From: Butyrivibrio sp. FCS014
Lineage (GTDB): Bacteria > Bacillota > Clostridia > Lachnospirales > Lachnospiraceae
Direction: 5' to 3'
Length of the DNA: 64,000 bases
Assembly (NCBI RefSeq): GCF_000526935.1
Contig: NZ_JAHA01000003.1
Span: forward strand, 310,001-374,000
The notes beneath the pieces were generated by a model, which made no database searches, was not told where the DNA came from, and worked only from the letters and a program-made list of their open reading frames with translations. A program made the translations under genes and the position numbers. Shown in pieces: positions 54,964 through 63,400 of this stretch (its first letter is position 1; each line of letters begins with the position of its first letter).

Positions 54964-57900
54964 ATGGAGAAATTTATTTATGAAATAGTAAAAGATCCGA
55001 CTGTATTTGCGCAGAACAGACTTCCCGCGCATTCGGATCATGTTGCCTATAGATCCATGGAGGAGATGGATTTTGGGCAGTCAGGCTACAGACTCAGCCT
55101 TAACGGAGCCTGGCATTTCCACTACGCCAGGAACTTTGATGAAGCTCCCGAAGGCTTTTACGAAAAAGATTATGATGTATCAGGTTGGGACAGGATAAGT
55201 GTCCCTTCCCACATTCAGATGGCTGGATACGACAAGCCTCAGTACGTGAATATCCAGTATCCCTGGGACGGAAAAGAGGCTCTGACTCCGCCGCAGATAC
55301 CTACAGCCTTTAATCCCGTGGCGGATTATGTAAAGTTCTTTTCCCTTCCTTCAGACTTTAAGGGGGACAAGGTGTGCATTTCCTTCCAGGGAGTGGAGAG
55401 CGGATTTGCACTCTGGCTCAACGGGGAATATGTGGGTTACAGCGAGAACTCTTTTGACCCGGCGGAGTTTGATCTTACGGATAAGCTGATAAAGGGCGAG
55501 AACAAGCTGGCTGTTCGTGTATTCAAGTGGACACCCTCCAGCTGGTGCGAGGACCAGGACTTCTTCAGATTCTCCGGGATCTACAGAAACGTGTACCTGT
55601 ATCTGGTGCCGAAGGCCCATGTTTACGACCTTTCGGTGGAGCCGATTGTCTCTGAGAACTTAAAGAATGCCAAGCTTAAGTTCAAAACAAGAATGAACGG
55701 CAGCGGCACCATAGATGTCAGCCTTTCCTTTGAGGGCGAGAAGGTCCTTGGGGGAACAATTCCCTTTACCTCAGATACTGAGACAACGGGAAGCCTTAAT
55801 ATCAATGATCCCGTGCTGTGGAGTGCAGAAGAGCCAAACCTGTATGAGCTGCTTCTTACCGTGAAGGACAGTGCAGGCAAGGTCAGCGAAGTCATAAGAC
55901 AGTACGTTGGATTCAGAAGATTTGAGATGAAGGACGGCCTGATGCTCCTTAACGGAAAGCGCATTGTATTTAAGGGCGTGAACAGGCATGAATTCAGCCA
56001 TATAAACGGCCGCGTTCCAAGCAGGGATGAGCTTCTTACAGATATCATCACCATGAAGAGAAACAACATCAATGCCATAAGGACCAGCCATTATCCCGAC
56101 GATTCGGCTCTGTACGAGCTGTGCGATAAGTTCGGTCTGTATCTTATTGCGGAGAACAACATGGAGACCCACGGAACCTGGGAGCCTTATGACAGGCATT
56201 TTGTTGGAGAGGAGTATCTTGTTCCCAAGGACAATCCAATCTGGGAGGGGATGCTTCTTGACAGGATCAATTCCTGCTATCAGCGTGACAAGAACCATCC
56301 TTCTATCCTGATCTGGTCTGTTGGAAATGAGTCCTACGGCGGAAGCATCATTGCGAAGATGGCGGACAGGTTCAGGGAGCTTGACGGCCACAGACTTGTT
56401 CACTATGAGGGCGTTTTCAGGGACAGAAGCTATCCCGGAACTTCCGATATGGAAAGTCAGATGTATCCTTCGGTGGCTGCCATCAAGGAGCATTTAAAGG
56501 AAAACAAGGACAAGCCTTTTATCTGCTGTGAATATACCCACGCCATGGGCAATTCCTGCGGCGGCATGCACCTTTACACCGATCTTACCGATACTGAGCC
56601 AAGGTATCAGGGCGGTTTTATCTGGGACTATATCGACCAGTCCATACTTAAGAAGGACAGGTATGGAAAAGAGTTTGAGGCCTACGGCGGAGACTTCGGT
56701 GACAGGCCAAATGACGGAAACTTCAGCGGAAACGGTATTGTTTACGGCGACAGAACACCTTCGCCCAAGATGCAGGAGGTCAAGTTCAACTATCAGAATA
56801 TTTCTGTTGAGTTTGAGAAGAGCGGCAAGAAGTTCAAGGTCATCAACAAGAATCTTTTTGTTAATACGGATGCCTTCGACTGCTTTGGAATCCTTCTGGC
56901 AGACGGAAAAGAGATTGCAAAGGTGAAGCTGGATGTTAGTGTTAAGCCACTTTCTTCGGGAAGCTTTGCCGTACCTTCGGAAATCCTTGAAAAGGTAGCG
57001 GGCTTTGGCGAAAAAGAGGCGGTGTTCACTGTTTCTTTTGCCCTGAAAAAGGATACGCTCTGGGCTAAGGCAGGACATGAGGTTGCCTTCGGACAGGCTG
57101 CCCTCAATAAGGTGTCCTATAAGTATAAGAGCAATGCTCCCATAAGATTTGTTATGGGCAACAACAACCTTGGAGTTTATGGCGAGAACTTCTCCTGCAT
57201 GTTCACATATCCTGCAGCAGCGCTGGTTTCCTATGTGTACTGCGGAAGAGAGATGATCGAGAAAACGCCTGCGCCTAATTTCTGGCGAGCTCCTACCGAC
57301 AATGATAACGGCTATATGATGACATGCCGTTATGCTCAGTGGAAGATAGCAAGTCTTTACAATACACTGAAGGGACCATGGGTTCTTCAGGGTGAAATGC
57401 CTGAGGTGAAGCCTGATAAGAACAGCATCAGTATCACTTATAAGTATCTGCTTCCCACAACGCCTATGGCGATGTGCTTTGTGACCTATGAAGTGTACGG
57501 AGACGGTACCATCAGATGTGAGATGAGCTATGATGCGGTAAAAGAGCTGGGTGATATGCCTGAGTTTGGTATGATGTTCAAGCTCAATGCGGATTACGAT
57601 CAGGTTACCTGGTACGGCCTGGGACCGGAAGAGACCTATGCAGACAGAAAGCAGGGCGGAAAGCTTGGCATTTATCATAATGAAGTTAAGGACAACATGG
57701 CGAAGTATCTTATGCCACAGGAGTGCGGCAACAAGTGTGATGTAAGATATGGCAAGGTTACTGACAGGAAGGGACACGGAATGATGTTCTTTGGAAAGCC
57801 TTTCTACTTCAGTGCACTTCCTTTTACACCTCACGAAGTGGAGAATGCAATGCATTCATATGAGCTTCCGCAGGTTCATTACACGGTAGTAAGGGCAAGC

Positions 57901-58014
57901 CTGATGCAGATGGGTGTTGCAGGAGATGACAGCTGGGGGGCTAGTCCTCATCCGCAGTACCTTCTTCCGAATTCGGGAAATATTAAATTTGAGTTTTTCT
58001 TTAGGGGTATTTAA
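54964..58014 (+). CDS. lacZ: Beta-galactosidase, GH2 family (LacZ type)
   Basis: 1016 residues, the length of E. coli LacZ. A jelly-roll sugar-binding domain, Ig-like domains, the TIM barrel (about 330-620) and the C-terminal beta-galactosidase small-chain domain (about 730-1010) follow in order. General acid Glu456 is in 'SVGNESYGG', nucleophile Glu523 in 'CCEYTHAMGN'. No signal peptide: it cleaves lactose or other beta-galactosides brought in by the upstream ABC importer. GGGAGAGGG before the ATG, 18 bases after the permease. Confidence 0.97.
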   Translation: MEKFIYEIVKDPTVFAQNRLPAHSDHVAYRSMEEMDFGQSGYRLSLNGAWHFHYARNFDEAPEGFYEKDYDVSGWDRISVPSHIQMAGYDKPQYVNIQYPWDGKEALTPPQIPTAFNPVADYVKFFSLPSDFKGDKVCISFQGVESGFALWLNGEYVGYSENSFDPAEFDLTDKLIKGENKLAVRVFKWTPSSWCEDQDFFRFSGIYRNVYLYLVPKAHVYDLSVEPIVSENLKNAKLKFKTRMNGSGTIDVSLSFEGEKVLGGTIPFTSDTETTGSLNINDPVLWSAEEPNLYELLLTVKDSAGKVSEVIRQYVGFRRFEMKDGLMLLNGKRIVFKGVNRHEFSHINGRVPSRDELLTDIITMKRNNINAIRTSHYPDDSALYELCDKFGLYLIAENNMETHGTWEPYDRHFVGEEYLVPKDNPIWEGMLLDRINSCYQRDKNHPSILIWSVGNESYGGSIIAKMADRFRELDGHRLVHYEGVFRDRSYPGTSDMESQMYPSVAAIKEHLKENKDKPFICCEYTHAMGNSCGGMHLYTDLTDTEPRYQGGFIWDYIDQSILKKDRYGKEFEAYGGDFGDRPNDGNFSGNGIVYGDRTPSPKMQEVKFNYQNISVEFEKSGKKFKVINKNLFVNTDAFDCFGILLADGKEIAKVKLDVSVKPLSSGSFAVPSEILEKVAGFGEKEAVFTVSFALKKDTLWAKAGHEVAFGQAALNKVSYKYKSNAPIRFVMGNNNLGVYGENFSCMFTYPAAALVSYVYCGREMIEKTPAPNFWRAPTDNDNGYMMTCRYAQWKIASLYNTLKGPWVLQGEMPEVKPDKNSISITYKYLLPTTPMAMCFVTYEVYGDGTIRCEMSYDAVKELGDMPEFGMMFKLNADYDQVTWYGLGPEETYADRKQGGKLGIYHNEVKDNMAKYLMPQECGNKCDVRYGKVTDRKGHGMMFFGKPFYFSALPFTPHEVENAMHSYELPQVHYTVVRASLMQMGVAGDDSWGASPHPQYLLPNSGNIKFEFFFRGI

Positions 58015-58020
58015 TATATG

Positions 58021-58078
58021 GGGACGGTTCTTTTTGACTTACCTGGTAACAGAGGTTAAGGGAACCGTCCCGTTTTTT
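58021..58078 (+). terminator. Terminator after lacZ, built from a REP-like GGGACGGTTC repeat
   Basis: GGGACGGTTC (58021-58030) pairs with GAACCGTCCC (58062-58071), then six T. The 11-base word GGGACGGTTCT recurs at 60291. I recall similar words from REP/RAYT-type repeats in other anaerobes. Confidence 0.85.
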
Positions 58079-58191
58079 CTTATTTTTTAATTTTTAATAT
58101 AATGTTAGGTTCTGTATAATAAGTATATACTTAAATAGTTCTTAATTTACTGCGATTGTTGATTTGTATAACAACGGAGACAGCTTAAAGA

Positions 58192-59487
58192 ATGACCGAT
58201 CAAATAAGGACCATAAATCTGATCCTCATAACAGCAGGTTTTGCCATATCACTTATTGGACTTTTTCAGGTATGGATAAACCGCAATATTGAAAAAAAGA
58301 CGGGAAGGTTCATTGCTGCGTTGTTTTCCGTGCTGAGTCTTTATATCATCTTTATCCTCATCAGAGAACTCATCTACTTTAAGACAGAGTACTTCTGGGT
58401 TTTGCTTTCCCGCTTTGTAATGTTTGGCCAGGCTTTTATAGCTCCTTTGCTAATGGTCATACTAACTGCTTTTCTGCTGTATAAAAGTGGCGAAGAAAGA
58501 TGGATGAACCACATGATTTTTGGCGTGTCAGTGGCTCTTTGCATAGTTTATACAGCTCTTTTGATCTATAACATCTTTTCCGGGAAAATATACTATATTG
58601 ATGCCGAGAATGAGTACCGAAGGGGACCGTTGTTTCCTGTATTGGTTTTACCTACACTTATTATTTCCTGTGTTAATCTTTCCACCCTCTGGTACAGAAG
58701 AAAGAGCTTAAGGCCCAAACAAAGACAGGCTTTTCTGGTATTTTCCATAGTGCCTATGATTGCAATGATCGTGCAGTCAAGATTTTTCGGAATACATATC
58801 ATAGCTCTGAGCACAGTTATCTCAGCCGCGTTTTTGCTTGTCCATATCATAAGCGATCAGACAGAGAGGTATTACATTAAAGAAGCTGAGAATGCCAAGC
58901 TAAAAGTTAACATACTTCTGGGGCAGATCCAGCCTCATTTTATGTACAACAGCCTTACGACAATTAAACACCTTGTTGCCACGGATTCAGAAAAGGCGCA
59001 GAAAGCTATGGATGATTTTATCCTGTATCTGCGCTATAACATGGATTCAATGACGACCGATAAACCTATTCCCTTTGAACAGGAGCTCAACCACGTCAAG
59101 GGCTATATAGACCTTCAAAAACTGCGCTTTGGCAATGACCTTTCGGTTGAATATAATATTGAATTTACAGATTTTAAGATACCTACGCTGACTCTTCAGC
59201 CTCTTGTAGAGAATGCGGTTACTTACGGAGTAAGAAAAAAATCCAGCGGTAAGGGAACCGTCACCATTACCTCAAAGCGCGTAGATGATCATGTGGAAGT
59301 AATTGTTGAGGACGACGGTCCGGGATTTGTTCTGGAAAAAGTATATGAGAATAAGGAGAAGTCTCATGTAGGCATCATGAATGTTAAGAAGAGAGTCGAA
59401 AGTGTTGTTGGCGGTGAACTGATAATCGATTCTGTCATGGGGCGCGGAACAAAGGCTACGATCAAACTGGCTTTGGGAGAAGAATAA
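58192..59487 (+). CDS. Membrane sensor histidine kinase (LytS/YesM-like HisKA_7TM type)
   Basis: 431 residues. Seven membrane helices fill residues 8-225 and form the sensor. The phospho-acceptor domain of the His_kinase (LytS/YesM) family has 'IQPHFMYNSL' with His249, and the ATPase domain has the N box 'PLVENAVTYG', G box 'VEDDGPGF' and 'GRGTKATI'. It signals to the response regulator encoded next, whose start overlaps its stop by one base. Ligand unknown; the beta-galactoside operon is upstream and a giant surface protein downstream. Confidence 0.9.
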   Translation: MTDQIRTINLILITAGFAISLIGLFQVWINRNIEKKTGRFIAALFSVLSLYIIFILIRELIYFKTEYFWVLLSRFVMFGQAFIAPLLMVILTAFLLYKSGEERWMNHMIFGVSVALCIVYTALLIYNIFSGKIYYIDAENEYRRGPLFPVLVLPTLIISCVNLSTLWYRRKSLRPKQRQAFLVFSIVPMIAMIVQSRFFGIHIIALSTVISAAFLLVHIISDQTERYYIKEAENAKLKVNILLGQIQPHFMYNSLTTIKHLVATDSEKAQKAMDDFILYLRYNMDSMTTDKPIPFEQELNHVKGYIDLQKLRFGNDLSVEYNIEFTDFKIPTLTLQPLVENAVTYGVRKKSSGKGTVTITSKRVDDHVEVIVEDDGPGFVLEKVYENKEKSHVGIMNVKKRVESVVGGELIIDSVMGRGTKATIKLALGEE

Positions 59488-60284
59488 TGCTCATTTTTGC
59501 AATAGATGATGAAGAACTCATCCTGGAGGAAACCCAAAAGGTAATTGAAAAAGCTGCGCCGAATGCGGAAATATTGACGTTTGGCAGAGCAGCGGCTGCT
59601 CTGGAAGCAATTAAAAGCGGTCAAAGGCCTGATATGGTATTTACCGACATTGAAATGCCGGGAATCTCAGGGCTTGATTTTGCTGTTAAGACAAAAAAAC
59701 TCTCACCATTAACAAGGATTGTATTTATAACAGGATACGAGGAATATGCCATAGAGGCCTTCAGGATAAAGGCTCAGGGCTACCTGTTAAAGCCGGTAAC
59801 TGTAGAGGATGTAAAACGTGAGCTTGAGTATCATCCGCCTGCCGAAAAGCCTCCGGTTCAGGACAAGCTGGTGGTAAAGTGCTTCGGACACTTTGATGTA
59901 TACTGGCACGGCGAACCTGTTATATTCCAAAGAAAGCAGTCAAAAGAAATTCTGGCCTACCTTATAGACAGAGAAGGCGCTGCCTGTACTCCCGGTGAAA
60001 TAGCCCTTGCCCTTTGGCAGGACGGGGGAGACACCCAGGCAGAGCAGAACCGCATCAGGGTCATCATCAATGACCTTAAGAACACGCTAAAAAGCATAGG
60101 AATGGAGCAGGTGCTCATAAGGGAGCACAGAGAGATTGCCATAAGGCGTGACCTGGTGGACTGCGACTATTACAGGCTTCTAGAGGGAGACGTGGAAGCC
60201 CTTAACGAATACAGAGGCCAGTATATGGCTGAATACAGCTGGGCCGAGATGAAGAATACAACAATACATTTTGATGATAAATAG
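59487..60284 (+). CDS. Response regulator with SARP/AfsR-like winged-helix output domain
   Basis: 265 residues. The receiver domain (1-118) has the phospho-acceptor Asp54 in 'FTDIEMPG', acidic pair 'DDEE' at 7-10 and Lys in 'LLKPV'. Residues 128-225 ('KCFGHFDVYWHGEPVIFQRK', 'KEILAYLIDREG') form the winged-helix DNA-binding fold of SARP/OmpR-type regulators; the BTAD helical repeat that usually follows in actinobacterial SARPs is mostly lacking. It is coupled to the histidine kinase by a TAATG overlap. Confidence 0.88.
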   Translation: MLIFAIDDEELILEETQKVIEKAAPNAEILTFGRAAAALEAIKSGQRPDMVFTDIEMPGISGLDFAVKTKKLSPLTRIVFITGYEEYAIEAFRIKAQGYLLKPVTVEDVKRELEYHPPAEKPPVQDKLVVKCFGHFDVYWHGEPVIFQRKQSKEILAYLIDREGAACTPGEIALALWQDGGDTQAEQNRIRVIINDLKNTLKSIGMEQVLIREHREIAIRRDLVDCDYYRLLEGDVEALNEYRGQYMAEYSWAEMKNTTIHFDDK

Positions 60285-60317
60285 ACCAATGGGACGGTTC
60301 TCATTGGTCTTTTTTTG
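60283..60317 (+). terminator. Terminator after the response regulator gene
   Basis: 9-bp stem AGACCAATG / CATTGGTCT overlapping the stop codon, loop GGACGGTTCT (second copy of the REP-like word), eight T. Confidence 0.9.
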
Positions 60318-60484
60318 TCAATTTTGGTGAAATTAGAAACTTTTAAGACTTTGTTTAGATAGTTAAGTAAATTATCAGAAAACAAGCCGTTATTGTAATG
60401 AGTGTGTAATGCGCCATCGTTGATAATTAATTTAAATATGGATAACTATGTCCAAAATTAATTTTCAATTATGGAGTTGCCATT

Positions 60485-63400
60485 ATGAAGAAAACAAACC
60501 ACCACCACATTACAACGAGAGGACTGGCATATGTGCTGTCATTTGCGCTGATATTTACCAGCATAGACTATGGCGGCATAACAGCATATGCTGCAAGTAC
60601 TGAAGATCTTGATCTGCAACCTGATCAGCCAACACAGGAGCCTACACAAACACCTCCTGCGATCACGACATCCAGTGAAGAGCCTGCAACGAATACGTCT
60701 GATGAGACAAATACAACTTCCGAGACCAATACGGAAGAAATAGTTATGTCTAAGACTATTGTCAAATTCACAGAGCTCGATGAAGAAACGATATACAAGA
60801 AACTCATACAAGGGAAGAGTTTTGAAGAGCTCAAGTTCCCTGAGAGTCTTGAAGTAACTGTTGAGAAAAAGATTAAAACAGTAACAAAGACCATTGTTAA
60901 GCCTGCAAGTGATAAGGATAAAGAGCCTGAAGGCGATGGTACGGGAAAGACTGATCCTGAAAATGGTGAAGGCGATGGAACGGAGCCTGGTGACGGCAGC
61001 GAGACCGGTGATGGTACTGAACCCAGTGATGGTACTGAGCCCGGTGATGGTACGAGCAGTGATGGAAACGGCGGGGACAATCCCGGACAGGGCGGCGATC
61101 CTATAGATCCTAATGCAGGTGATCAGCCTGCTAACCCTGACAATAATGAAGGCGGTAATTCCGGAAATGAAGGCGGAGATTCCGGAAATGATGGCGGAGA
61201 TTCCGGCTCAGATACAGGTGCGCCTGCCGAAGGTGGCGAAAACAACAATAGTAGTGATGAAGGAAGTGGCTCCGGAGAAGGTGGTTCTCCTGAAGCTATT
61301 GGTGATGGTTCGTTTCTTAATATAGATTTTTCAAATGTTCTGAATTTTTTTATTCCAAGAACAGTTTTTGCTGCAGAGAATGATTTAGACAATTCTGATG
61401 ATGCATATAATGATGAAGATAATGATATCGAAAATGTAGAAGATACATCAGAAGATATCAATATAGAAACAGAAATTCTTAAAATTGAAGGAATCACATG
61501 GGAACTCGATGAGGAAAAGAGCAGTACAAAAGAGTTCTCTTCAAAAAAACCCGGGAATGTTTATGTCTATATCCCGGTTCTTCCAGATGAGATAAAAGAA
61601 GAATATGAATTAGCAGAGGGAATTGTTCTTCCGGAAATCAAAGTAACAATTACGGAAAAAGAGCAGTTTGCTTTCGTGCGCTCTGTAACAGTAGATGACG
61701 TTGTTATCACAATACTTGCAGATGAAGGCGTATTCCCTGATGATGCTACTCTTGAGGCATCAAAGATTGAGTCTGAAACTGTTCAAAGTCAGATAGATAG
61801 TGCAGTAGAAGAGCAGCGCGATGAGGACCGAAATGTAGCTGCTTCTTATAGCTTTGATATAAGGATATTAAATTCAGATGGCGAAGAAATCCAGCCCGAC
61901 AATTCCAAGGGCAAAGTCAAAGTGTCTTTTGCAACGACAGAAGTATCTAACGCAAATCTTGAAGCAGATATATATCACATCTCCGATGGCGCATCATCAG
62001 CTGAGCGTCTTACTTCGACGACAGTATCAACTGATGATATAGTTTCACAGGCAAAAGAACTTGCTCCTTCAGCTGAGGCGATTGAAGAGGATGCTGCCGA
62101 TCATACAGGTGAGGTCATAGACGAACTTAACTCAAATGCCGCAACTGAGGCTGTCCAGGCGACTACAGAGGGATTCTCCATTTATACGGTTGAATTTACA
62201 TATGGACAGAAACAGTATGTTATGCCAGGTGATAGCGAGATTCCTTTAAAAGATATCTTGGACGAAGTGGAGATAGTAGGAGATCCTACAGATGTTCAGT
62301 GCAGTAATGAAGAGCTTTTCTCTGCAGAAAACAGGGATGGAGAGTGGTATATCATTGCACATCAGGCATTTTCAAGTCAGGAATGGATGATTGTTACTAT
62401 AGATGATGTGGATATTGAGATCATCGTAACTGATTCAAGTGCAGTATCGCAAGCTCTTGGCGTAAAGGACGGTTGGAGTACCGACAATATTCTGTCATCC
62501 GGTGAAGAGATGGCGAAAGTATATTCCTTTAATTATAATGCCAGCATGGCTTTGACAAATAACAGTAATGTCTGCCTGTACACCAAAGATTATCATGAGG
62601 ATGGTGGTCTAAGTAATGATGGAACTGTTACAAGCGACGATATCACTTGGAGTCTTAAAGTTGGAACATATCAGGATAATTCCATCTTCCTGAAACCCGG
62701 CAATGAAGTTACATTGACATTCGATACAGTCGGAGTTTATCAGAATGTTTATTTCCTGGCACTGGCCGGTGGCGTTGATGATAAAACTGATGCAAAGATG
62801 GATACAACTATCAATTATAGTGATGGCACTACATCCACCTCATCATTTACTGTATACGATAGTTGGACCAAGGTCACAGACCCTGTAGCAGGAACAAGTT
62901 TCCTTAGTGGTTACAAGAGATACAACAATAAAAATAAGAAATATGAAAGTATCAAATTCAGTATTGCCGGAATGAATGTTGATACATCAAAGCTAATAAG
63001 CAGTATCACAATTAAGAATACCCATAATAAAGCAAATCTGTCAGTATTCGGTGTTTCCGGTATAACTGCTAATATTCCGTCTCCTGTTAATGTTGTCGAA
63101 AATGAAGGCAGGGTAGTGAAATGGAGTCCGGTACCTGATGCATCTACATATCGAATCGATGTATCAAAAGATCCGAACTTTACCACAATGGAAGCTGGTT
63201 ATAACAATAAAGAAGTTCAAGGTACTTCCTGTGACTTATCAGACCTTGACCCCGGCGATTATTATATCAGAGTCAGAGCTGTAAATAGTGAGGGTGGCCA
63301 GAGTGCAAGCTCTCAGTCCATTCATGTTGACTGGAATGTAAAGATATTTAAGGTTGATTATGTAAAGAATACCAGCGGTGATGTTAAAGTACTCTCCGGA

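Noticed and set aside
60625..61080. Long Pro/Ser-rich frame on the minus strand
   Set aside because: It is the shadow of the Gly/Asp/Thr/Glu/Pro repeat in the real plus-strand gene, with no ribosome binding site.
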